From Dendrophyllia cribrosa (taxonomy: Eukaryota > Cnidaria > Anthozoa > Scleractinia > Dendrophylliidae), in contig JAJLRJ010000010.1 in assembly GCA_024195265.1 (NCBI GenBank), forward strand, positions 7,286,581 to 7,350,580: DNA of 64,000 bases, given 5' to 3'. Below the pieces are notes generated by a model that saw only the letters and a list, made by a program, of their open reading frames with translations, made no database searches and had not been told where the DNA came from. The position numbers and the translations under genes are program-made. Position 1 is the stretch's first letter; every line of letters begins with the position of its first letter. Below, in pieces: positions 1 to 13,600 of the stretch.

Positions 1-227
1 AAACGTTTTCGTGTTAGCTCCTAGCTGTTAAAAGATATTTTTTACACAGTAGGGACATGCATGATAATAAAAGCACACCCTTTCGTGTAGATATATCAAA
101 TCACTTCAAAGCATGCGACGAGGGGTCATAAAGTTAGATCAAGATATTTGAGGAAAATTACTTCAACGTTATCAAAGAGTAACTAAAAATATTTTTCATG
201 CCAGAACACATTTAATTCCTCTGACAG
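1..227. other. Intron sequence at the left window edge
   Basis: AT-rich DNA with no coding signal. It precedes the first visible exon of the RHS/EGF gene and ends in a pyrimidine-rich acceptor (ctctgacag) at 227. The upstream exons of that gene are outside the window. Confidence 0.6.
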
Positions 228-1667
228 ATTTCTGATGGAAATGTAACACATTTTGTCCATTGTGAAGAACTTGGTTTGGTTGCTTTCATTGACATGAATG
301 GAGACTTTTATTACTACGAGTTTGATGGTATAGGGTAAGGCAAAAGAAATACAAATGTACTAACAACTGTTCTCTAACAACAGTCTAACCCCACGTGGGT
401 CTCTGAAAACAGATACTGACTATTTTTACTGTTTTATCCGCCTTAAAAAGTGTCGAGCTCCAAGGAATGAACATTGAAAAATGACCACACATTAACTATT
501 TTTTTTTTTTGTCTCTCTCTTCGTTGACTTGTATTTGTATTGTAAAATAGTCATATATAAATAAATTAAACACACACAAAAATATTCGCTGTAAAGAAGG
601 CCCTAGAACCACCAATCACTTGAATCAAGTAATGGCGGCAAGCCGAAGCTGAACTTTACATTTGAAATAGCTTGTCTTCCCGTTGCAATTTGAACTTAAA
701 ATTTGGCGTGAGAAGTATTTCACCTCTAAAACCGGTGAGTAAGGGGAAGGCAAAATTAAGCACCATTGTTTTTGTTTCTTCTTTAGGTCCGTCGTAGGAG
801 TACTAGGTCCCAGTGGCGATCGCATCAATCAATACAGCTACGATCCTTTTGGTAGAATGTTGAAAGTTGACGAACAATTCCCTCAGGATTTCACGTTTAT
901 TGGTCAATGGGGAGTGACCGTGGAACGAGAGCTCAGGGATATCTATTGGATGCGGTCGAGACATTACGATGCACAGCTCGGAAGATTTGTTAGCCTTGAT
1001 CCACTCGGTAAAAAATCATGACATTGTACTTAATAAATATTCACAAGAATGTTTGGACAAAAAAGCAAACCTTGTAGATTTACCATATTTCAAGATATTG
1101 AATGGACTTCGTCAAGTATGCAAACAATTTTGTGGAACTTGTCATATGTTAAAAGTTGAGAACTAAACTTTTATTAGATATAACGAAAAAACTCGTGAAA
1201 AAACAAAAAACTGACGTCCGTTTCCAAAGAGGGTACTGCTTTTTTAGGTATATAAGTTAACGTATCATAACGAACTTTGACATAACATAATTAAAACAAC
1301 CTGTCGTGTTATTTCAGATGTAAATAGCCAATGAGTGCACTGGAAATTTTCCAGTTTTTATATTGGAAGACGGAAAATTAATTCTATTAAGGAAATTCGC
1401 TTGACAGAAGTTGAAAAAAGATCAGTAAAGTTAAAAAAACATACATTTGGTTTTTTTTTTCATTATTTTTAGGTTTTTCAGGAAAAAGTATCAATCTTTA
1501 CACATATGCGGCCAACAATCCCGTCATGCTGAAGGACCCCAGAGGACGGTGCCTTGGCTTTGCTAATGTAGCCGGGGGTCCCTTTGGAGCAATTCTTAAT
1601 GCAGGGACAAATGTTGCTGCTTATCTTGCTGCTCAGAGATTAAATAACCAAAGAATTACTTTTGGAG
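228..1667 (+). CDS. Exons 228-334, 787-1007, 1473-1667: RHS/YD repeat end and RHS-associated core
   Basis: The first exon reads as a YD-type repeat (DMNGDFYYYEFDGIG). The second contains the RHS-associated core signature: YSYDPFGRM, then FIGQWGV, then MRSRHYDAQLGRFVSLDPL. The third continues with INLYTYAANNPVMLKDPRG, the usual end of an RHS core. In bacterial RHS proteins and teneurins this core closes a spiral beta-barrel shell. In bacteria the variable C-terminal effector follows the DPxG motif. Here the chain runs on, in frame, into an alanine/glycine-rich stretch. Intron phases after the three exons are 2, 1 and 1, all consistent with the reading frame. Confidence 0.9.
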
Positions 1668-4600
1668 GTAAGTAAGGAATATCCTCCCTACAATGACACA
1701 TTAAAAAGGATCAAGATTATCTTGGTTGACTGCACGATTTAGTGGTTAGGGCGCCGGAGTTGAAATTCGGATGTTCCAGGTTCAAGTTCCGCTCTGACCA
1801 CTCGCTGGAGATGTTTCACAGAAGACCCGAGTTCAATTCCTCGTTGACGCCCGTTAATAGCCAACTGGTCTGCCCCCTGCCAGTTACGATTCTTATACTT
1901 GTTCGACTTGATGTATTTGTTTTTAATGTTTAAAGTGCCTATCACCCCTAGAAAGTTATTTTCAGAATCAACTCTATGTACATTGAATAGTTGAATGGTA
2001 AAATATTTCTTGTTTTGAACGTCGCGTTTGTGAGTTATAGAGATTTGAATTTATAAAATGGTAATTAGATGACGTCAACCCGGGAATTTGACATTATTTC
2101 TACGCCGATTTACAATGCGCAGTTTACAGCTTGAGGATAATTAATTTGATAAATACTAAAAATAAACTGTGGATAGTCAATTGATTCGTAAAAAATATTG
2201 CTTGGAGGTGAAAACAAGTAGTTGTATAATAAATGATTTCCGGGTTGACGTCATCTTATTAGCATTTTGTAAATTCAAATCTCTATAACTCACTGACACG
2301 ACGTTCGAAACAATAAATATTTTACCATTTAACAACTATTCAATGTACATAGAGTTAATTCTGAAAATAACTTTCTAGAGGTGATAGGCACTTTGATGTT
2401 TAAATGCTCGGATATTTTGCGTATTCTCTTTCCCTTCAAAGTTAAAATGACGTCACAGTCGAGTAATACAATATACAATAGTTGCATTTACAAAGAAGTA
2501 TGGCCGTCAATTAGTAACCGCACAGTGTGAAAAACAGTCCTTATTTTTGCCCAGGACACCCAAAATAAAAGTAAATTAAAGCGGATATTAATGCGAATGT
2601 GGCCGAAAAGGAACGCACATTAGTGGCGTAGACATGTTTTGTTTGTCTCTTGTTAACGGACACTGTTATGTATTTAGCGAATGAAATTAAGGGAGTGAAA
2701 TATGTCAAATATATAATGTTACTTATGTTGCAGGCATTGTGTCAAGTGCAGTAACTGGTGCAATCTCGCCTTATCTCAAATACGGAAGTAAGTATGTTTG
2801 TAACAGCAATAATTTACCTAAACAATTAACGCATGCAGTGCATTCCGAACATAAGGGACCCTAACCAACGAGAACGGTAACGACCCGGACGTCACCGTTA
2901 GCAACCGGAAGTCATTTGTTCCCTTTATAGCTCGCCTCTGTTTCCCAGAGAAAAAGAAAGGGCTTCTTTTAAAGACTCTCGGTCTACCAAGATGCAATGC
3001 GCGCATCGATAGAGGTTTTGTATGATACTAAACCTCAATTTTTGACGGCTTCTTCGTCTACTGTTAGAATCCTTCTCGATCCGAGCCACCAATCCTTGGG
3101 GTTTAAACTACATTACTATGAGATAACTAGTATATTTTATCGTATCTAAACCTTCAGAAGTCATCGTTGGGTTTGGCACTTCTGCCTACGGCTCTATGAT
3201 TCAGCAAACGATTGACAATGGCAGGATTAACTGGAGAAAGGCATTGGATGATGGAATCAACGGCGCTATATCCTCAGCTCTTCCTACCGGTAAATTTCCA
3301 CTTGGTTTTCCCAATAACTCGAACATTTTGCCTGGGGAGGGGAAGGGGAGGGGGGTTAGAGGAGGACAAGGAGATATTAATTAGACTATTTATTTATACA
3401 TTTATCTAATATCCGAGAAATGAAAAGCAAAGATTTCTCGCAATTGGCTATAATCTTGCAATTTTAGTGGATTTGTAAAAAACAGGAACATTTATTTATC
3501 GTTATTGATCAAATTTCATAACATTTGTTAATTTTTTGTAGAAATGTGAGTCAATAAATCAAGCCACCTGTGTGTTATATTTAAGATCAATTTATAATTA
3601 CATGGGATTGTTTCCCTTTGATGTGAAGTCCCGCATGCTCAACACATATTAAATACAATATGTTTTAGGGTGATAAACGCATTGTTTGAAATAAGAGTGA
3701 ACTAGATGATGTAGTGTTTTAAATCTGTTTACTTGTCAAGTATTTGACTTCAAACTTAGTATGGAAAATTCAAATCGATCTTTATTAGGTAAACGCTACA
3801 GGGCTCATCACAAACCAAATTTTGTTTCTACTAAAGATTGAGAACTATGTTTTACGCCTCTTGTATGTTCGACGCGAGAAAAGCCGGCCCCGACTTCTCA
3901 TGAAAGCGTGCCGTGTTAGAAACTGTGGTCCCCAGGGTAATTCTTTAACTACTCTGTGAAACAACAAAAAAGCTTAAACTGATCATAGGGAACCCATGCG
4001 CTTATTTGTAAACTGCAAATGGAATTAAAATAGCAAGTTAACAACTTCCATTTTAATTCCATTTACAGTTTACAAATAAGCGTAATCCGTTTACAAATAT
4101 TAATAAACGTGTGGGTTCCGTCCTTACGCATGACTGAAAAGCTCACAACAAATTTAATGCATTACATCATCCAGTTGTCTCGTTTCACGCAATGCATATT
4201 ATGTCACGCTTAGATGTTTTTATCGTTTTCGAAAAACAAATTGCTTTTTTTTTTTTTAAAAATTTTACAAATTACTCTCGGTCCGCCATCCACTCAGTAT
4301 AAAAATAGCGTTCCATATTCACAAGTTGGCTCATAAGCCTTTGATATTTTTTGTAAGTTCAATGGAAAATTTATCCGTGCCCTTTTCGTTTTTTAGCACG
4401 ATAAGAGTTTTAAATTGTTAATATTGTAGCGAATTTCAGGTTATACATATAATTTTGGTCGCGAAAAACGATGTTTTTGTTTAACTTCAGCGCATCTAAC
4501 AGAACAAAATACATTAGGCTTCTTGTCTTATTAAAGCTGTTTGGGAGCAAGAATAAATTAAGAAGTCGATTTTTTAAATCCCGCCACCAGGTGCTTGATG

Positions 4601-7600
4601 GTGCTCTTACCTCAACATTTCCCTATCTTGTCCTGATTTGAGGGAAATACCGGGCTGGGGGAGAGATTCATTGAAAAGTGCATAAACCTTTTTTTTTTTT
4701 TTTCGTTTCAGCGGGTTGTGGTGGAATTATAGATGATTTTATTGACAAGACAGTTAAAAATACTTTTGTGCCAAAGATACTACCTTGGGCTAACAATATT
4801 ACTAACTTCACAATAACATGGATTCGGTCCTTGGATCCGGTAAGACGATTTACGAGGATACAAATTCTTAATATTAATCCTGTTTGCCAAATATTTCATG
4901 TACATGAAATTCATACATGCCTGCAGGGGCGTAGCCAGGAATTTTTCAGAGGTACGCACGAGCACTGTTTTCAAACACTCCCCCTACCTCCTACCCCACC
5001 CTCAAGTCCCAAATCTTTATTTTTTCCCCACTTTTTCAGGTACGCACGTGCGTACGTGCGTACAGGTAGCTACGCCCCTGCTGCCTTTGTTGCTATGACT
5101 ACAGTTGTATGTGGATGTTGCAAGGAGAAATAACACATCAAACCTTATTGTCTTTCTCTTACAAAAGAATGACATGATTGGCCCTCCAGGATATGGAGAC
5201 GCGCGCTTTATTTCATTAACTACACCGCTGAATTACAAGATTAGATTCGAGAACGACCCTAATGCCACTGCGCCTGCTCGACACGTCATCATTCTGCACA
5301 CATTAGACCAAGACCTGGACATACGTACATTCAGAATTACAGCTTTTGGGTTTGGAAACTTTACTAGAAAGCTGACGAATACAGGAGCGTCTATTCAGGT
5401 AAGCAATGATTTACTCCAATACTATAATTTCAAGCTCAATGCCATCAGTTTCATTCTTGACCACTTTCGAACAAATAACTCCGTTTTGGCTTTGTAATTC
5501 CCTGACCAGTTGCTAAAGAATCACCTAAATTAGGGTGACCTAGATTTTTTTAATCATTTAAACCCCAAATGCGCTAGCGACCGAAATAGACAACGCATAT
5601 TGCATAAGCAAAGGTAGATGTGATCCAGTTAAAGGTATTCTGGTTGTGGCAAATTATTTTGGACCTCTTCGACTGAAGCAAGAGTGTTGCCTTAATAGTC
5701 TGAGGTCTATATATACGGGTGTTTATAAAATTTTACATAAATAAGGATATGCTCGACTCTAGTGTTTTTCAAGTTGGATAATGTTTATGAAAGCATACAG
5801 ATAAATAGTGATTGATAAGTATTTGTAAGAAAACTCCACACGCAATAATGAACATCTTGTGTGATGTTTGTTTACTTTTTAGGAAACAATTAATCTTGTG
5901 TCGGAGAAAAATATCTACGTGCGAGTACTTGCTGGTATAGACGTTGTGACCCGTGAAGCACGCTGGGAATTTCAAAGCCTTGACCCAGAAACAGGTTATA
6001 TGTTGTTTGTTTGTAGCGAATCCGCGCTTGCCTCGCGCGCCACGTTCTTTCTTGCGCGGCCCATATTATTTTCATGCGACTGCTACACAGGCTAAATCCG
6101 CTCTGACGTTGAGCTAGCGCTCGTAACGTCAGCTTTTGATTCTCTTTACGGTGGCCAATTAATCTTATGAACTTTTTAACATTCTCGACCCCAGGCCCTT
6201 TTTATTTCTTACTGCGCATGCTTGACGAAAACGAAGGGCTCTGGGAAACTCCGGAGTATGCTAATTAGTTCGTGGCTACATGGTCTCTAGAGCGCATGCG
6301 CTCAGTGAGGGGTTAATATTGGACCAACGTTGACCCCTCACTGAGAGCATGCGCTCTAGAGACCATGTAGCCACGAACTAATTAGCATACTCCGGAGTTT
6401 CCCAGAGCCCTTCGTTTTCGTCGAGCATGCGCAGTAAGAAATAAGATGGGCCTGGGGTCGAGAATGACTTTTTAATTGATAAAATATATTTTCGTGTTTC
6501 GCGCTCCCACCGGCGCAGCATCACAGTTTCTTTAGCCTGTGTGGCAGGCGTTCGAAGGGGAAGGGGAAAGGGGAGAATTCAGGCGCGTTCTCGCACGCCT
6601 GAATTCTCTCCCATGCAGGCTACAGTTTCTTTAGAAACTAATGCCTTCTGATTAATTTATTCTACTCTTGGTTTTCACGTTAGCATATAGTTTCCACCGA
6701 CAGTGTAGCTCCACCGTTTGATGTATACATGTAAACCACACACAACCCACAATTCCTTGACTTGCTCTGACAAAGGGCTAGCGCTCGAATCGTCACCTTC
6801 ATGAATTTCTTTACAGTAGCAATTAACCTCAGCAACTTAGTTGATAAAACCAAATTTTCATGTTTCATTTCCCTACCGACGCAACACTACAGTTTATTTA
6901 GAAACTAACCTCTTTAGTCACTTTTTGAGCCAAGACTAAGCTAGGACAGTGGACATTAGAAGAGTGTCTATGGTTTGGGTGCTACCAGAAACCCATAAGT
7001 GGGTTGAAACGTGTAACGCGCATTCACAGCTTCTGAATATTAATTTTTGCTTAGTACCATATTTGGAAACGCCTGGGTTCCTCGAGATTGGAAGCAAGTT
7101 GTTCTTAATATTTTTATATTGATTTTCCAAATATGGCTGTAACAACTTCTTAGCAAATTGAATAATCGGAAGCTTGTTTTGAAGCATACAAGAGACAGTT
7201 GCTCGTTTCAACCCACTTATGGGTTTCTGGTGCTACATAACATAATCACTTAAACAGAAACCCCAATATCTATTTATGTACTTGCAGGTGAACCTCCAGA
7301 TGACCCACGAATTGGTTTCCTTCCACCAAACAACGGCACAACTGGTCAAGGATTTGTAGCATTCACAGTTAGCCTTAAGAAGAATCTGCCATCTTTGTCG
7401 AGGATTGACGCTCAGGCCAGCATCTATTTTGACAAGAACGAACCAATCGATACTCCACCAATCTTTAACACGGTAATCGGATGAAAACGATGACAATGTA
7501 AATGTATTTTTTAGGCAAGAACGCGTGAACCAGTAATGACGGATGTGTCAAATCTTCTCTTCATTTTGCTGTTTAACAAAGCTTAGCACAATATTTTAAG

Positions 7601-10600
7601 TACTGATTAACTTTAAAAAGAAAAAGACTAAATAATTTGCATCAATGGAAACCAAACAATAATGGTCGAGTCGTGTTGGAAATGATTCCAATGATTTGTT
7701 GGAAATGACTCTGGTTGGAATGGACTGCACGAAAAACAACAATTGAATTAATTTGTTCAAATTCTTCCATTGTGTTTTGAAAAACAATTCAATCAAAACT
7801 GATAATGGTTTTGTTCTCCCTTCTTGAATTCATTTGATATCTCCTTCTTGTTGTTCATGAAAAAATAAGGTACATCAGGAGATCTTCTCCTAACCAACGC
7901 CTTTCTGTTAGTTTACTTGGTCCCAAAGATACCAAATTTATATTAACTCTACCTTTATAATAAGGAAACCACCGTAATACGGACACTTGGTTCGTTCCTT
8001 TCGAGTCTGTATTAAGGATGTTCAACTTTCTAATTGAAGTCGGTCGGGACATGCACACGTGGCAACAAGTCGGCAGGGACACTGACGTCACTGCGATAAA
8101 CCATCTCGTGTGCACTTCTCAGGAGACATGTCGCTGAGTCCAGACGCTTGATTAGTGCACACGAAGGGATTTTGTCTTAAGAAATTATTAAACAATTTAA
8201 ATAATTCAATTGTGAAATTATTTTGAAATTATTTACTATTAACGGATTGCAACTGGATATAAACTGATTTTACACTGTCCAGTTTATGTTACTGTACTGT
8301 TTCTACTGTAGCGCAGTTGTGGCACTTATAATTCCGTTTCATTGTGTACGCTTCCAGATTGACAGTTCAACCCCTTCTTCCAATATATCTGTTGTGAGTG
8401 ACGTCATAAAGGTTGGCATACTGGCCGTGGATATAGACACACGAGATGAGGGATCTGGGGTGCACTCAGTTGATATGTACTACCAACAAATCTCACAGGG
8501 TGGTAAGTTGTATTCTTCTCTTGGAAATGACTACTTTAAAGTTTTCTTTCCCGCCATTAAAAAAAGTAAAAATATCGTGTTAGTATTTAGTTTTCTAAAC
8601 TTTTTGACGTCGTAATTACACGCTGAACCTATACTAGTTTTTCGTGTGTTGAGGGGTTACTCCCATATGTAAGCTATAAAGGTATGTGCCACGGGATAGT
8701 GTATGCTTTTGGAGGTGCTCAGTCCTTAAATAGGTCATCCCTTTTGGTATTTTGATCCTTGGTTAGGGTTTCTTTAATAATTATATTAGCTAAATAGCAG
8801 TACCTAACACCTTAACGAAAAAATATGATTTTGATGGAATATTAATGAAACTAGGCTCATTCTAGTATTGCATGCCTGATGCTAAACTTTCCATGCACAG
8901 AAAAGCAATAAAAACGACCCGTTCACACACCTTTCCTAAATTGTCGTTAGAACCCCACCCCCCCCCCCCCCCACCCCCCCCCCCCCCCCCCGGGGAAGAT
9001 GTTTACCACCTTTCAAATTGGCAAGCCGTCGTCAGTTCTGGTAATTGATTGAAATTTATGTTAATCAACTCTATTCCTTAGTAGCATCAGTGTTAGCCTT
9101 GCCTATCTATGTACTATTTTCACATGGTTAGCATGAGATTCCATCCACCGACGCCACCTCGGACACCTTATTGAAACTTATATAACGGAGTAACTGGTTA
9201 GCTTTCAGTTCAGTTTAGGGTTAGCAGTTTATATAGTTAAATTTAGGTCTAAACAACCCGAGAAGCTAGGTGGTACAGTGGTACGATAGGCTATGTTAGC
9301 CTAAGCCTAGCTGAGGTCACAGGTTCAGTCCTGAGTGGGGATTTTAGATTTTCTTTTTTACACTTAAAAACTTATTGAAAATAAAATTCTAAGTGTGGAC
9401 ATTACGTTATATAAGTCTCAATAAGTGTCCGAGGTGGTGTTGGTGGATGGAATCTAATGCTGACCTTTTTAGATAAACATATTGACACACGATCCGGACT
9501 GGGTAAGAGGCAAATTCACTCCAACTATTTTTCATATGTCCAAACTTTCTTGTTTTCCAGATGCGTTCCAAGAGCAATCTCTTCTCCCCTTATTGTCTGG
9601 AATAACACAGGAAACAGCTTTTCTTCCCCTTCTCCCCGGGAGCAAGTACATGCTTTTGGCTTCCGCTGTTGATTACGTTGGTAACAGACAGCCATTGGAC
9701 TTGGATCGAGCGATCACAGTTGACTTTGAACTCCAGAAACGTAAGTTAGTAACACGAGTGGCAAGTCTTAAATTAACGACAACAAGAACAACAGTTTTTT
9801 TATAAGTTCGCCAAATATTGAGATACAAATTTCAAAGCGTGAACGTACTTACTTCAACAGCTTTTTCTAGAATTCCTGAGGGACACCCAATACATATAAA
9901 TGTGACGGGCGGGACACTCGCTTAAACGTCGGTCTTAGGGGTGTGGCTATAGAGATACTGTCGCAGTTAAGACGTTTGCGATGCAACCGCTGAAGTGATA
10001 GACTGACTGGTTCCTTTAGGGATTCTTTTCAAAATTTCTAATGAGTTGTAATTAGCGTTGGAGATCGGTTATGATTTCATAATCGATCATCAGTAATAAT
10101 CGGATTACATCAACCGATCGATCATCGATTATCATCGGTTAATTTCATACCCAAGGTCTCACTTTACCACCTGGATAATTGTGTAATTCCCGCGGCGCGG
10201 CAGTTTCAACACAAGAAGCCAAGTTGAAATCCGAACATGCAAATGAGGCAAAGATAGGAGGACCCTGGGAACGAGGTTGAAACTTGAGATTGCTTTCGCT
10301 CGTTTCGTTGTACTTTCATGTGTATTCGTTTGTTGTGCTATGTCTCATAAATCTTTAAATTTCTTCGGTCTGCGTGACTAAAGATATTAAGTTTTATTAG
10401 CACTCTAGATAAGATTAATTAGGCATAGTTTTATTTCGCTTGAACGAAAATTTCACTGAGGGGACTTAGGTGAGTGCATACACGATTTCAAATCATTCAA
10501 ATTTGCGAATATTGACTGCCGTTTTCCCAGCAAGATATTAAACATTCATGATCATTTCTCATTTAGACATTAGGATTCATTTTTCCGCGACAATCGATTG

Positions 10601-13600
10601 TGCTTCAAGCTTAATCGATTGTCGCGTCTCCGTATATTTGTAAGTTTTTGATCAATCATCGATAATCAGCTGTTGCTAGTTGTAACGGCTGATACATCAG
10701 GACTCCATCGACGCATAAAAAGTTCCATCCCCGTGTTGTAGGAATTGCACTCGTTGAAGACATGGCGCTCTAGTACACTTTCGTATCACTCCTGATGCGC
10801 CGTCGTGTTGTTTGGTTACAGGAAAAACGTTTCTCCAAATTGTCTCCCCCACCCAGCTGTATGAACTGGACCGACGAATGGTGAGGAAAACCTTAAAAAA
10901 TACATGGAGATAGCTCCAGAATGGCCAAGAATTCCATCCGTGGGTGGGGGGGGGGGGGGGGGGGGGGGGAGTATTAATAGTGCACGTAGCTGCTTCAAAC
11001 GAGTAATTTCAATAGCCATACTAGTGTTATTGCTTAGTTGGAATTTACAAGGTTAACACTTATTCAACAATGCCTTATCTATAACATTATTCAATTCTTT
11101 TTAAAGCATTTGGGCATCAAAACATGCAACAGCGCCCTTGTCAAGTTATTGGTGCATGAATAGCACAAAACTACCTTTTGCTCTCATTCGCAGCTTCCTG
11201 TGAACGACTGAACAACTGCTCAGGCCATGGAAATTGTACAGTTCTCAATTTCTGTGTTTGTGAAGATTACTTTTACGGGGTCAACTGTTCACTTGGTAAA
11301 TATTATTATGACACGAGATTATTGTAAAATTTACTCTAACTTTAAAATCAAAATGATGTAACAAAAGCTTACTCGTGACTTGTATGATGATGATGTTATT
11401 AAATAATGATAAAATGCACTTAAATCCTCCCAATTTGGTCAACTAGAGCAGTTTTCAATTGTGTCGAAAGTAATTACACAATTGTTTTCGTTTTGCATTG
11501 CTACGCTTTGTGATTGGCTAAAAAATCTCGCGCCACTTTCTCGACCAATCAGAAGTAAAACCAAAACCAATCGTGACTTGCTCGCACGCGTTTTCCCGCG
11601 CTTGGCGCCGCCGACATGTAATTGCTTCGATCTCTGATTGGTTCATTGGATTGTTTACGACTGCTGTGATTGGTCAGAGTAATTACTTTGGCTTTGGTTT
11701 TAAGACACTCAATTGAAAACTGCTCTATAACATATTCAGTCTAATTGCTAATTTGTTTCCTTTGTAGATTTCCCTTTACGTTTCGGGGCTCCGGTCATAA
11801 ACGCCATGTACACCGATACCATCGAAGATACGCGCACTCTTTTATACCTCTCCGCCTTTATTCCAGATGTTGATAGTAGCAGCTACAATACAAACTTTAC
11901 CTTAAGAATTATCATCGAAGGACTTCCCCAAGGATTCACCACTAGTAAAGGAAACAGGAATGGAAGTCGTGTAACTTTGGAGCGTGAAAACTTTGGAGAT
12001 GTTTGGTTGATGCCCAGAAAGGACTTTTCTGGAATCGTGAGATTGAACATCACAGCACAAGGCAAAACGCCTAGGGAAATAAAGCTCACAAGCAGCCAAG
12101 TTGATATAAATATCGAAGCTCTTCCTGATATTCCCTCTCTCAATGTTAGTGTTCCATGTTATCACTGGAACAGCAGCGAAAAGATCATACCCGTCTCTTT
12201 GGAAAGCAACTTGAATGATTTAGATGGTTCCGAAAATCTGACGATCACCGCCTCTGGTTTTCCGACGGCAGGTTATCGATTAGTTGAAACGAATAGCACT
12301 CAAGTTATGAACGGAAGCAACGAAACCGCTGCACACACTTCTCGTGGTTGGTTTATATCATTTAATGGGACATTGAAACCTTTTGTCCTGACTGTCATAG
12401 CAACTGCCGAAGAAAAATCAAATGGCGAAAAGGCAAACAAGACGCTTACTGTTGATGTGGTGTTTTGTGGTAAGTTTCTTTATTTGATACCATTCTTAGT
12501 AGGTAATTATGTCTAATTTGTTTGGGGAAAAATAAGGAATAATATTCCGTTTAGTCCCGCTAAAACCAAACTCATTTGCATGTGTTTTGGGCCAGGAACT
12601 TCTACACAGTTTCATAAAATAAATTGCGAACCATTTTGATTCCTTGTCATGTTAACTAATGTTCGTTTAAAACCGGCTATTAACGATTTCTGTTCCACTC
12701 TTAGTAACCTGCGAGGCAGTAAACAACTGTTCCGGTCGTGGACGATGCGTCAGAGTCAATACCTGTGAATGTCAAAGTGGATTCAAAGGTTCCTTTGATT
12801 GCTCATCAGGTTTGTCCGATTTCGTTGTCTCTGTTAACCTTCAGTAACCTCATAAGTGCTAAAGCTATGAGAATGAAACTAAAAGAGTATATAGCACATG
12901 ATATGGGAAAGTCATATAGCGTTGGAAATTACGACACCATCTTCGAACTGCCGCCATCTTGGATTTTCATGACGTAAGAAGAATACCAAAAATAACTCAG
13001 AAACTATCAAGTCCAACCGTACTAAAATGATCTGGAACAATATACATGTAGATATCTTCCATTTAAACGGTAGTTAAACAGGAAACAAAAATATTAGGAG
13101 ACAATGGTTGCCATAGAGACGTCAAATGTCATTAACTAAAGTCTGTCACTTCAAATATTTCCTGACAAAATTTTAGAAACACTCACAAATTCTGGTGGTT
13201 ATTGGCTAAATGCTTTAATAGTTATGAAGGTTTAAAGTCAACGCCGGCACTTTCCACCTTCGATTGTTCCATTCTTTGTCCCACATTACCTCATTGTGTT
13301 CCACACTACCTCTCTCTCAGTACACAAATGGCTATCAGGGAAATGTTTGGGATTGATAAACACCTCGGCGTAATTCTGCGATGGACTCAAATCCTAGTCA
13401 GGGATAGTTACAATAGTAATGCTTTGGTGATTTCTAATTTTTAATTGGGGGTATTTTCAGGATGTCTAGGAGAGACTAAGGAAAGGGAAGGGGGGAATAT
13501 TTGTGAAATGTAGAAAAAATATATAACAATAGTTAGCTATCAACTCGGATTGCTCTTATAGGCGTTTCGTGCACTTTTTTATGTTTGTTCGTGAGAACTG

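Noticed and set aside
1473..4839. Polymorphic-toxin effector domain after the RHS core
   Set aside because: The G/A-rich stretch has no catalytic or effector motif and continues into extracellular domains.
228..9740. Bacterial contamination as the source of the RHS-like exons
   Set aside because: The motifs are interrupted by introns with matching phases and GT-AG sites, and are in frame with animal EGF exons.
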